This document shows positions 24,701-36,560 of a DNA stretch of 64,000 nucleotides, in pieces. The notes beneath the pieces are model-generated. The model had not been told where the DNA came from. It saw only the letters and a program-made list of their open reading frames with translations, and did no database searches. Positions within the stretch are counted from its first letter, which is position 1. Every line of letters begins with the position of its first letter. This stretch comes from Micrasema longulum. Its lineage: Eukaryota; Arthropoda; Insecta; Trichoptera; Brachycentridae. The position numbers and the translations under genes are program-made. Where the stretch lies: contig JAGVSM010001679.1 of NCBI GenBank assembly GCA_022494885.1, forward strand, positions 40,267-104,266, in the 5' to 3' direction.

Positions 24701-25560
24701 AGCCTCTAGACGTCTCTATCGGCTATCGGCTTTTAATTCCTGTAAAAAATATTTTTAATCCATGTCCGCTCTGCAGTTAGAGCATATGGTCTCTACAAAC
24801 AGCCTCTAGATGTCTCTATCGACTATCGGCTTTTAATTTCTGTAAAAAATATTTTCAATCCATATCCGATCTGCAGTTAGAGCATATGGAATTCACAAAC
24901 AGCCTCTTCACGTTTTTATCGGCTATCGGCTTTCAACTCCTGTTAAAATCGTTTTTTTTTTGGAATCTAACTAAACTGATTTATAAAAATCATAAAGTTT
25001 CATAGTTTGAGCATATGGCTTCCTAAATCTGGCTTCAGTCATTTTTATCGGCTTCCAACTCCTGTAAAAAATATTTTTAATCCATGTCCACTCATCGATT
25101 CGGGCATATGGCTTCTACAAATAGCTTCTTGTCGTTGCTATCGGCTAACCAAACAATTAAAAAAACATTATTCTATTTCACTTTCATTGTTGAAGCATAT
25201 GGCTTCCAAAACCCGGCTCGAAACATTCTTAGTGGCTTTCAACTCCTGTTAAAAATATTGTCGATCCATGCCCACCCTGCAATTAGAGCATATGGTTTGC
25301 ACAAACAGCCTCTTGCCGACGTTTTAGGCTGTCGCCTGTAAACGCGTAAAAAAAGTGTTTTGTTTGGAATCGAACTAAACGATTTATAAAAATCCTGTAG
25401 TTGCATAGTTTGTGAATATGGCTTCCTAAAGCAGTCTCTTGACATATTTAGTGGCTTTCAACTCCTTTAAAAAATATTTTCAATCCATGTCCGCTCTTCT
25501 GTTAGAGCATATGGCCTCCACAAACAGCCTCTAGACGTCTCCATCGGCTATTGGCTTTTA
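21701..25560. repeat. LINE-tail satellite array 4
   Basis: Starts with degenerate monomers (21701-23340) interrupted by a foldback element, then about 16 homogeneous 100-bp monomers (23340-24950), then degenerate ones to 25560. The degenerate left part is a near-identical copy of 27066-28560 (offset 5365). Several GGAATCGAACCC segments (21776, 21901, 22215) match a tRNA B box on the minus strand. Confidence 0.9.
22424..22606. mobile_element. foldback element with hammerhead-like centre, copy 1
   Basis: Arms of about 57 bp (TTAATTTGGTAATGTATCCA... and its inverse) enclose a centre with GAAAATGTCCTAACAAGACG, then AAACGCGTC (22491-22519). The GTC/GAC stem with GAAAC and palindromic ACGCGT follows hammerhead order, though the upstream core reads TTGAAAA rather than CTGANGA. 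No coding. The second copy (27777-27960) was carried by the segmental duplication. Confidence 0.75.
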
Positions 25561-27065
25561 ACTCATATATATATAAAAAACATAAATCTTATTGATGTTT
25601 TACGTACCTTAAAATTATGCGTACCTGAAAATTGTGATAAAATTCTTAAATTCTTTCAACATCAGAATATACGTATTTACTCAGTCAGTTACTTTTTATG
25701 TTCTTTTATTTATGTATCATATTTTTATAATGTATTTTTTTTAAATTTATGTTGTTAATACACTCATCTTTTTATTTTTATCTCAACTATACTTCTTAAC
25801 ACTGTTCCTATATTTTATTTCTTTATATTGTGTTTTTTTTTTAAATCTATGTTGTTTATGTACTCATTTTTTTTTTTATACCAACTTTACTTCTTAACTC
25901 TGTTCTATGTTTTGTTGCTTTATATTATATTTTTTAAATTTAATGTTCTTTATATACTTATATTTTGTAAAACTTTCATGTTTGTAAAAGCCTTATGGGC
26001 GTGAAAAAATAACAAAATAAAAATAAAAATAAATAAAATAAAATATTATGAAAATAAACATTCTGATATGACTTCTATAAATAATACGTTACTTTACAAA
26101 ATTTAAAAACATTACTTACCTTTGTTTTCGTAGATCTCTTGCACTGCACTTTTTCAAAATTCAAATTTCCCTTATCACACTTTTAAACTTGTTTCTTCAT
26201 ATTGAGATCTCTTGCGTAACAATTGGTCCGTTAAAATGTTTAAAGAGAATATCGATGACCGACGATGACCGACGATGACCGACGATGACCGACGATGACC
26301 GACAAAAAATTAAATTTCGAGAGGGTAAATTTATTTTCCCATTTTCAACTACCTTCCATCATTTCTAGATGAACATTTTGATTAATTTTTTATTCAATAC
26401 TCTATAATTTATACATCACTGACCTCGGTCTAAATACTTTTCTAGTTTTTCGTATATAGTATTGAAAAGGTTATTTCATGTAAAAAAGATTTGCGCGTAT
26501 ATTGGTAGGTAAAAATAAACCAGATCTATTTTTCTTTAAAAGTACATCAAATATCACATTTTTTATGCGATAGTTTTAAAAAAGTTTTTACTAATAAAAA
26601 TAATAATTATTATACGAAAACCTGTTAAAAGAGATAAAGCACGAAAAACATAAAGACCTCAGTTTAAATCTAATAATAATTTAAAGTTTTATCATACCGC
26701 TGTCATCTTCTTGTCAGCTAATTCGCCTTTCCTGTTGCTGTTTCCGCGTTCTTTAGCACTTGAAAAAATTAATCGCGCCCGGAATAAATTGTATAATTAT
26801 TTTTATAACACATATTTATGATAAAATTTCGAAGGGTTATTATGATTATTTCACTTATATTAAATCAATCTTAAATTGTATTATTTTTAATTTTACTCAC
26901 ATTAAACAGACACTCACTTTGTAACACTTACGAAATTCAACAATTATTGTGCAAAAATAATAATATAAAATACGTAAGGAGACGTATGCGTCACGCACTG
27001 GATTTTCACGTTCGATTTCCGGCCAGATGTCGAATACAATTTCTTAAGCCCGCTTGGTTCTAAAG
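25561..27065. repeat. macro-repeat spacer, copy 4
   Basis: Close relative of spacer 3, but it lacks about 430 bp present there (20519-20940): the minisatellite runs directly into AAATTTCGAGAGGGTAAATT. The lost part includes the conserved GTCATTGTATGGATC-type block. The donor block (26115) and exon-like block (26692-26758) are kept. Confidence 0.85.
26254..26303. repeat. 10-bp minisatellite GATGACCGAC, five copies
   Basis: Same unit and place as in spacer 3, one copy fewer. Confidence 0.95.
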
Positions 27066-30000
27066 CCCGGGTATATGTGTTCCACAAACAGACCTTAGCT
27101 TCTTACAGCTTAAAACTTTGGCAAAAAAGGTTAAGTCGGGGATCGAATCCAGAAATTTTATACAATCATCATTCTGTTTTTGCTGTACAGTTGGAGCAAA
27201 TGGTTTCCACATACTGCCCTTAGACGTCTCTATCAGCTTTAAACATCTGCAAAAAAGGTTAAGACGGGAATCGAACCCAAAAATATTTAACAATCATCAC
27301 TCTGTTTCTACGTAACAGTTGGGATCATATGGCCTCCAAATCGGCTAGCGCCTGCTGTCAACTCTTTTTAAAAAAATGTTTTGTTAGGAATCGAACAAAA
27401 TTATTTTCAAAAATTATAATTGTATTTCAGTTTAAGAGTTGGGAGGATATGGCTTCTACAAATAGCCTCTATACGTTTCTATTAGCCAACGGCTAATCAA
27501 ACTTTGTAAAAAAAATTGCCTGTACCGGTTATCAGTTTTAAAATACTTTAAAAATATATTTTGCTGGGTATCGAACCCAGATATCTTCAAAAATCGTCGC
27601 TCCATTTTTGCACCACAGTTAAAGCTTTTTGCGTCTACAAACAGCTTCTAGACTTCTAAATCGGCTATTGCCTTTCAACTTGTATAAAATAAGATTTTGT
27701 TTGGAATCAAACCAAACGATTTTTAAAAAACATATTTCTATTTATTGTGTATGCAGACAATTGGTAGAATTCCATATTTAATTTGGTAATGTTTCCAACT
27801 AAAACAAGTTTATTGGATTGTAATTCTACTTTATTTTTTGTTTGAAAATGTCCTAACAAGACGAAACGCGTCACAATATACCCTTTGTATATTTTATAAA
27901 AAATAAAGTAAAATTATAATCCAATAAACTTGTTTTATTTTGGATACATTACCAAATTAAAAAAACATAATTCTAGTTCTGTTTCATGTCTATGGCTTGC
28001 AAAAACAGGCTCTTTACATTTTTATCGGCAATCGACTCCTGAAAAAAATGTTTTTCGTTTATGTTCGCTCTGCAGTCAGAGAATAAAGCTTCCACAAATA
28101 GCTTCTTGTTGTCGCTATCGCCTATCGGCTCTTAATTTGTTTTAAACAAAGATTTTGTTAGGAATCGATATAAACGAATTTAGACAATTTTAATTAATTT
28201 ATTTTTATTAGTTCTAGCGTATGACTTCCAAAAACAGTCTCTTGGCGTCTATAAAGGGTTTCGTCTTTCAACTCGTTAAGATAGGTTTTTTTTGGAATCG
28301 AACCAAACGATTTTAAAAAATCATCGAATTTAGTTTCATAGTTAAAGCATATGGCTTCCAAAACACAGCCTCAAGACACCTTTATCGGATTTTAACTTCT
28401 AACCAAAATATTTTAACTCCACATCTGCTCTGAAGTATGAAAATATGGCTTCCACAAACAGGATTTCGACATCTTTATCGGCTTTCAACTCCCGAAAAAA
28501 AGATTTTGAGTCCATGTCCGCTCTTCGTGAACTCGTTAAAAAAAATCGTTTGGAATCAAACCGAACAATTTATACAAATCATAAAGTTTCATAGTTTGAG
28601 CATATGGCTTCCTAAAGCAGGCTTTAGACATCTTTATCAGCTTTCAACTCCTGTAAAAAATCTTTTTAATCCATGTCCGCTCTGCAGTTAGAGCATATGG
28701 CCTCAACAAACAGCCTCCAGACGCCTTTACCGACTACCAGCTTTCGATTCTTGTAAAAAATATTTTTAATCCATGTCCGCTCTGCTGTTAGAGCATATGG
28801 CTTCCACAAGCAGCCTTTTGCTGTCGCAATGGGCTATCGCTTGTGAACTTGTTAAAAAAAATCGTTTGGAATCAAACCGAACAATTTATAAAAATCATAC
28901 AGTTTCATAGTTTGAGCATATGGCTTCCTAAAGCAGGCTCGACACATCTTATTCAGCTTTCAACTCCTGTTAAAAATCTTTTTGATCCATGTCCGCTTTG
29001 CAGTTGGCCTCATATGGCCTCCACAAACAGCCTCTAGACGTCTCTATCGACTATCGGCTTTCGATTCCTGTAAAAAATAGTATTAATCCATGTCCGCTCT
29101 GCAGTTAGAGCATATGGCCTCCACAAACAGCCTCTAGACGTCTCTATCGACTATCGGCTTTCGATTCCTGTAAAAAATAGTATTAATCCATGTCCGCTCT
29201 GCAGTTAGAGCATATGGCCTCCACAAACAGCCTCTAGACGTCTCTACCGACTATCGGCTTTCAATTCCTGTAAAAAATAGTTTTAATCCATGTCCTTTCT
29301 GTAGTTAGAGCATATGGCCTCCACAAACAGCCTCTAGACGTCTCTATCGTCTATCGGCTTTTAATTCCTGTAAAAAATATGTTTTATCCATGTCCGCTCT
29401 GCAGTTAAAGCATATGGCCTCCACAAATAGCCTCTAGACGTCTCTATCGGCTATCGGCTTTTAATTCCAGTAAAAAATATTTTTAATCCATGTCCGCTCT
29501 GCTGTTAGAGCATATGGCCTCCACAAACAGCCTCTAGACGTCTCTATCGACTATCGGCTTTCGATTCCTGTAAAAAATAGTATTAATCCATGTCCGCTCT
29601 GCAGTTAGAGCATATGGCCTCCACAAACAGCCTCTAGACGTCTCTTCGACTATCGGCTTTCAATTCCTATAAAAAATAGTATAAATCCATGTCCGCTCTG
29701 CAGTTAGAGCATATGGCCTCCACAAACAGCCTCTAGATGTCTCTATCGGCTATCGGCTTTTAATTCCTGTAAAAAATATTTTTAATCTATGTCCGCTCTG
29801 CAGTTAGAGCATATGGCCTCCACAAACAGCCTTTAGACGTCTCTATCGGCTTTTAATTCCTGTAAAAAATATTTTTAATCTATGTCCGCTCTGCAGTTAG
29901 AGCATATGGCTTCCACAAACAGCCTCTAGACGTTACTATCGACTTTCGGCTTTCAATTCCTGTAAAAAATATGTTTAATCCATGTCCGCTCTGCAGTTAG

Positions 30001-32930
30001 AGCATATGGCCTCCACAAACAGCCTCTAGATGTCTCTACCGACTATCGGCTTTCAATTCCTGTAAAAAATATTTTCAATCCATGTCCGCTCTGCAAATAG
30101 AGCATATGGCCTCCACAAACAGCCTCTAGACGTCTCTATCGTCTATCAGCTTTAAACTCCTGTAAAAAATATGTTTAATCCATGTCCGCTCTGCAGTTAG
30201 AGCATATGGCCTCCAAAAACAGCCTCTAGACGTCTCTATCGTCTATCAGCTTTCAATTCCTGTAAAAATAGTATGAATCCATGTCCGCTCTGCAGTTAGA
30301 GCATATGGCCTCCACAAACAGCCTCTAGACGTCTCTATCGTCTATCAGCTTTCAACTTCTGTAAAAAGTATTTTCAATCCATGTCCGCTCTTCAGTTCGA
30401 GCATATGGCTTCCACAAGTAGCCTTTTGCTGTCGCAATGGGCTATCGCAATGGGCTATCGCCTGTAAACTCGTAAAAAAAATCGTTTGGAATCAAACCAA
30501 ACAATTTATAAAAATCATAAAGTTTCATAGTTTGAGCATATGGCTTCCTTAAGCAGGCTCTAGACATCTTTATCAGCTTTCAACTCCTGTAAAAAATATT
30601 TTTCATCCATGTCCGCTCTGCAGTTAGAGCATATGGCCTCCACAAACAGCCTCTAGACGTCTCTATCGTCTATTAGCTTTCAACTCCTGTAAAAAGTATT
30701 TTCAATGCAGTTAGAGCATATGGCCTCCGAAAACAGCTTTTAGACGTCTTTATCGACTATCGGCTTTCGATTCTTGTAAAAAATATCTTTAATGTCCGCT
30801 CTGCAGTTAAAGCATATGGCTTCCACAAACAGCCTCTCGATGTCTCTATCGATTATCGGCTTTCAATTCCTGTGAAAAATAGTTTTAATCCATGTCCGCT
30901 CTGCAGTTAGAGCATATGGCCTCCACAAACAGCCTTTAGACGTCTCTATCGGCTTTCGATTCCTGTAAAAAATAGTATTAATCCATGTCCGCTCTGCAGT
31001 TAGAGCATATGGCCTCCACAAACAGCCTCTAGACGTCTCTACCGACTATCGGCTTTCAATTCCTGTAAAAAATAGTTTTAATCCATGTCCTTTCTGTAGT
31101 TAGAGCATATGGCCTCCACAAACAGCCTCTAGACGTCTCTATCGTCTATCGGCTTTTAATTCCTGTAAAAAATATGTTTTATCCATGTCCGCTCTGCAGT
31201 TAAAGCATATGGCCTCCACAAATAGCCTCTAGACGTCTCTATCGGCTATCGGCTTTTAATTCCAGTAAAAAATATTTTTAATCCATGTCCGCTCTGCTGT
31301 TAGAGCATATGGCCTCCACAAACAGCCTCTAGACGTCTCTATCGTCTCTTACACTTGAACTCCTGTAAAAAATATGTTTAATCCATGTCCGCTCTGCAGT
31401 TAGAGCATATGGCCTCCACAAACAGCCTCTAGACGTCTCTTCGACTATCGGCTTTCAATTCCTATAAAAAATAGTATAAATCCATGTCCGCTCTGCAGTT
31501 AGAGCATATGGCCTCCACAAACAGCCTCTAGATGTCTCTATCGGCTATCGGCTTTTAATTCCTGTAAAAAATATTTTTAATCTATGTCCGCTCTGCAGTT
31601 AGAGCATATGGCCTCCACAAACAGCCTTTAGACGTCTCTATCGGCTTTTAATTCCTGTAAAAAATATTTTTAATCTATGTCCGCTCTGCAGTTAGAGCAT
31701 ATGGCTTCCACAAACAGCCTCTAGACGTTACTATCGACTTTCGGCTTTCAATTCCTGTAAAAAATATGTTTAATCCATGTCCGCTCTGCAGTTAGAGCAT
31801 ATGGCCTCCACAAACAGCCTCTAGATGTCTCTACCGACTATCGGCTTTCAATTCCTGTAAAAAATATTTTCAATCCATGTCCGCTCTGCAAATAGAGCAT
31901 ATGGCCTCCACAAACAGCCTCTAGACGTCTCTATCGATTATCGGCTTTCAATTCCTGTGAAAAATAGTTTTAATCCATGTCCACTCTGCAGTTTGAGCAT
32001 ATGGTCTCTACAAACAGCCTCTAGACGTCTCTATTGTCTATCAGCTTTCAACTTCTGTAAAAAATATGTTTAATCCATGTCCGCTCTGCTGTTAGAGCAT
32101 ATGGCCTCCACAAACAGCCTCTTGACGTCTCTATCGTCTATCAGCTTTCAACTCTTGTAAAAAAAAAAGTTTAATCCATGTTTGCTCTGCAGTTTGAGCA
32201 TATGGCCTCCACAAACAGCCTCTAGACGTCTCTATCGTCTATCGGCTTTCAATTCCTGTGAAAAATAGTTTTAATCCATGTCTACTCTGCAGTTAGAGCA
32301 TATGGTCTCTACAAACAGCCTCTAGACGTCTCTATCGTCTATCAGCTTTCAACTCCTGTAAAAAATATGTTTTATCCATGTCCGCTCTGCAGTTAGAGCA
32401 TATGGCCCCCACAAACAGCCTCTAGACGTCTCTATCAAATATCGGCTTACAATTTCTGTAAAAAATAGTATTAATCCATGTCCGCTCTGCAGTTAGAGCA
32501 TATGGCCTCCACAAACAGCCTCTAGACGTCTCTATCGGCTATCGGCTTTCAATTCCTGTAAAAAATAGTTTAAATCTATGTCCACTCTGCAGTTAGAGCA
32601 TATGATCTCTACAAACAGCCTCTAGACGTCTCTATCGGCTATCGGCTTTCAATTCCTGTAAAAAATAGTTTAAATCTATGTCCACTCTGCAGTTAGAGCA
32701 TATGATCTCTACAAACAGCCTCTAGAAGTCTCTATCGGATATCGGCTTTTAACTCCTGTAAAAACAAAATTGATTTGGAATCGAACCAAACGATTTATAA
32801 AAATCATTAAATTTCGTAGTTAGAGCATATTGCCTCCACAAACAGCCTCTAGACGTCTCTATCGTCTATCGGCTTTCAACTCTTGAAAAAAAAATTGTTT
32901 CGGAATCTAACCAAACGGTTTTCAAAAGTC
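27066..32930. repeat. LINE-tail satellite array 5 (longest)
   Basis: Degenerate left part to about 28640, then some 42 homogeneous monomers of about 100 bp. A block of about 18 monomers is duplicated inside it: 29160-30120 and 30955-31915 match at a constant offset of 1795 bp, including a rare TGTCCTTTCTGTAGTT monomer (29291 and 31086) and a TCTCTTCGACT variant (29640 and 31435). Confidence 0.95.
27777..27960. mobile_element. foldback element with hammerhead-like centre, copy 2
   Basis: Duplicate of 22424-22606, with the same centre at 27841-27872. Lies in the same monomer context, so it is a passenger of the duplication and not a new insertion. Confidence 0.75.
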
Positions 32931-34614
32931 ATCCCTCCGTGTCCGCTTAAACTGCATGATTATGGAATCAACCTTTTGGCGACTTGCATGAAGGGCGTTG
33001 GAGTGACGTCTTAGAAAAAAGAACAAAAACATCAATCTTAATTGATGTTTTACGTACCTTAAAATTATAATGAATTTCTTAAATTCTTTCGACATCAGAA
33101 TAAGCGTATTAACTCAGTCAGTAAAATTTTTATGTATTTTTATTTTTGTGTCTATATTTTCAAAATAAATCTTCTGATATGAATTTTTTTTTTATTACTT
33201 TACAAGATTTAAAAAAATTGCTTACCTTGCGTTTCGAGGATCTGTCGCACTGCACTTTTTCACAATTTAAATTTCCTCTATTACACTTTTTTGACTTGTT
33301 TCTTCACAATTGAAGTATATAGATCTCTTGCGTTATACTTTTCCGTTAAAAAATTCAAAAAAAAAAAATCGATCACCGTCGATAAATAAGTCATAACCGT
33401 ATATCAAAAATATCGACGAATCGCGCGTAAAAAATGTTATTATTCTTAAACGTATAAAACTGAGAATGAAAATATATATTTCATGGAGAAAGAATCACGA
33501 TTAAATGCAAATGAGATGAAAATGTAATTCGAGAGAAAAAATAATTTTGTACTAACGTCAACGATAAGAGAGCGAATAACCAAGGGTAGTTCTGTCATTG
33601 TATGAATCGTGTGTTTCAAAGCACTTTAAAGTTTCCGCAATTATCAAAATATTATTAATTAATAATAAAATTAATATTTATACGTATTACACATCTATTT
33701 ATTTATAATTTATGCCTTATGCATTCAATTTTTTGGGTAGTTGTGGAGTATTCTAAAATCACGACAGTAAAAATAACGCTGCATTTTAAACTAAGCTTGC
33801 TTGTAATATGTTATGGTATATTTGCGTTGCGTTGTAAAATACTTCATTAAATAATTGAATTTCGATATAATAGATTAATTCCACCTTATTTAATTTCTTT
33901 CAATCAGCCGTTTTCTTGATCAACGTATTGATTATTTTTTTATTTAATCCTCTATAATTTACATACAACTATTATCGGTTCTTATACTTTATAAGTCTTT
34001 CGTAGATAACATGTATAAGGTTATTTAATATAAAAAGATTTACGCGAATTTCGGTAGGTAAAAATAAACCTGATTTTTTTTTTTTAAAGTACATCCAATA
34101 TCACATTTTTTTATGCAATATTCATAAAAAAGATGTTTTTAATAAAAATAATATTTGCCATGCAAAAACCTGTTAAAAAAGATAAAACACGAAAAACATA
34201 ATAAACTCGGTTTAAATCTAATAATAATTTAAAAAATTTTCATACCGCTGTCATCTTCTTGTCAGCTTTTTCACCTTTCCTGTTGCTGTTCCCGCGTTCT
34301 TTAGCACTTTTAAAATTTAATCGCGCCCGGAATAAATTGGATAATTATTTTTATAACCGAACTAATGAGAAATTTCTGAAGGTAATTATTTTTATTTTCA
34401 CTTTTATTAAATCAATCTTAAATTGTATTATTTTTAATTTCACTCGAATTGAACCAACACTCACTTTGTAACACTTCAGAAATTCAACAATTATTGTGCA
34501 ATAATACTAATAAAAAATAATCAGAAGACGTATGCGTCACGCACTGGATTTTCAGGTTCAATTTCCGGCCAGATGTCAAATACAATTTCTTAAGCCCGGG
34601 TGGTTCTAAAGCCC
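32931..34614. repeat. macro-repeat spacer, copy 5
   Basis: Starts with the array-end block CATGATTATGGAATCAACC..GAAGGGCGTTGG (32953-33002). Contains the donor block (33221), ATGACAGAACTACC on the minus strand (about 33600), the exon-like block (34240-34306), TCGCGCCCGGAATAAATT (34320) and a B-box-like GGTTCAATTTCCGG (34555). Confidence 0.85.
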
Positions 34615-36560
34615 GGGTATATGTCTTCCACAAACAGACCTTAGCTTCTTTCAGCTTTAAACGTCTGAAAATATGTTAAGACGGGAATCGAACCCTGAAA
34701 TACTTAACAATCATCACTCTGTTTCTATTTTATAGTTGGGAGCATATGGCTTCCAAATCGGCTATCGCCTGCGGTCAACTCTTTTTAAAAAAATGTCTTG
34801 TTAGGAATCGAACCAAATGATTTTCGAAAATCATAATGGTATTTCAGTTTAAGAGTTGGAGCATATGGCTTCTACAAAAAGCCTCTACACGTTTCTATAA
34901 GCTATCGGCTATCAAACTTTGTAAAAAAATGTCTATCGGTTATCAGTTTTCAACTACTTCAAAAATATATTTTGCTGGGCATCGAACCCAAATTTCTTCA
35001 AATATGTTCGCTCCATTTTTGCAACACAGTTAAAGCTTTTTCGTTTACAAACAGCTTCTAGACTTCTAAATCAGCTATTGCCTTTCAACTAGTTTAAAAA
35101 AAGGTTACGTTTGGAATCGAACCAAACGATTTAAAAAATCATTATATTTCAGTTTCATAGTTGGAGCATATGGCTTTCAAAAAACAGCCTCAAGATATCT
35201 TTATCGGATTTAAACTTCTAACGAAAATATTTTAAATCTATATCTGCTTTGTAGTTTGAGCATATAGCTTCCACAATTATCAGCTTTGAATTTTGGCTAA
35301 AAAGCAATAGCAGGGAACCGAACCTAGAAATTTACAACAATTAAAACACCCGTTTCTGCTTTGCAGTTGGAGCTCATGGCTGGAGCACAAAAAGGTTTTG
35401 TCGGGAATCGAACCCAGAAATATTTTATAATCATTACTCTGTTTTTACTTTATAGTTGGAAGCATATGGTTTCCAAATCGGCCATCGCCTGCTGTCAACT
35501 CTTTAAAAAAAATGTTTTGTTAGGAATTGAACCAAATGATTTTCGAAAATCATAATTGTATTTCAGTTCCACAGTTGTAGCAGCTACGGCTTCAAAAACA
35601 GGCTCCAGAGTCTTAACTTTTATCGGCTTTCAACTTCGGAAAAAAATATTTTCAGTCCATGCCTGCTCTGTAGTTAGAGCATATGGCTTCCACAAACAGC
35701 CTTTTGACGTTTCTATCGGTTATCGGCTTTCTTCTCGTGAAAAATTCGTTTGGAATCAATCCAAAGGATTTAATAAATCATCATTCTATTTCATTTTCAT
35801 AGTAAGAGCATATGGCTTCCAAAAAACAGCATTAAAACATCTTTATCTGATTTAAATTTACTACCAAAATATTTTTAATTCGTGATAATTTTTTATTTAA
35901 TTTGTTTGGAATCGAACGAAACAATAAAAAAAACGTTAAAATATTTCAGTTTTAAAGTTAAAGCATATTGCTTTTTAAAACAGGCTTTAGACATTTTTAT
36001 CGGCTTTCAACTCCTGAAAAAAAGATTTTTAGTCCATGTCCGCTCTGCAGTCAGAGAATATGGTTTCTACAAACAGCGTTTTGTCGGCTTTTAACTCGTT
36101 TTCAAAAAAGATTTTGTTTGAAATCTAACTACATGATTTTAAAAAATCTTCATTCTCATCGAGTTTCATAGTTAGAGGATAAAGCTTTCACAAACTGTCT
36201 GTAAAACGAATTGGAATTGTCAGGTATCGAACTAAGAAAATTCCAACAATCATCACTCCATTTCTAAAACAATTTTTTTTTGGCAGGATAATAGGCCATC
36301 AGGCACAATCATGGTGAATTATGGCACAGATCACCTAGGTTTTATAAAAATCACATTTAATTGCGTCCTCACCGGTAATCGAACCCCAAAACTTCCGTGC
36401 GTAAGTCATGTATCTTAGCTATTACACAACGGGGTTGGAAGCTGTTTGTGAAAGCATATAGCCTTCACAAATAGCCTCTTAAACTTAAACACCATCAGCT
36501 ATCGGCTTTCAACTCCTCTAAAAAAAGTTTTTGTTTGGAATCGAACCAAACGGTATTCAA
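34615..36560. repeat. LINE-tail satellite array 6 (degenerate)
   Basis: Diverged monomers mixed with GGGAATCGAACCCAGAAA segments. At 35390-35412 the minus strand reads GGGTTCGATTCCCGACAAAA then CCTTTTT, a perfect Pol III B box followed by a T5 run. Confidence 0.85.
36367..36437 (-). other. tRNA-like sequence
   Basis: On the minus strand CCCCGTTGTGTAATAGCTAA (A-box-like) is followed about 40 bases later by GGGGTTCGATTACCGG (B-box-like). Arms do not pair well enough for a functional tRNA; probably a SINE head or tRNA relic. A partial relative sits at 14330-14380. Confidence 0.55.

Larger units (their letters stand above)
21327..26157 (-). other. split-ORF module 3 (hypothetical)
   Basis: First block 26120-26157 (begins TTG where module 2 has ATG), donor AAAG/GTAAGT; second block 21327-21393 after TTTTTTCAAG, reading SAKERGNSNRKGEIADKK, MTAV and TGA. 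The frame stays open across the join. The intron would hold array 4, including a foldback element. An AAATAAA lies about 150 bases past the stop on the minus strand (near 21170). Confidence 0.25.
26692..33263 (-). other. split-ORF module 4 (hypothetical)
   Basis: First block 33226-33263 (begins GTG), donor CGCAAG/GTAAGC; second block 26692-26758 reading SAKERGNSNRKGELADKK, MTAV and TGA. The joined frame is open. The implied intron is about 6.5 kb because array 5 is the longest. The same phase and block lengths as in modules 1 to 3. Confidence 0.25.

Noticed and set aside
25007..25445. Overlapping open frames of 68 to 85 codons in satellite
   Set aside because: All lie in diverged monomers, in several frames at once; no coding signature.
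16795..32930. Regularly spaced repeats that could suggest a CRISPR array
   Set aside because: The whole 100-bp unit repeats with no unique spacers, and the genome is eukaryotic (splice sites, LINEs); it is a satellite.
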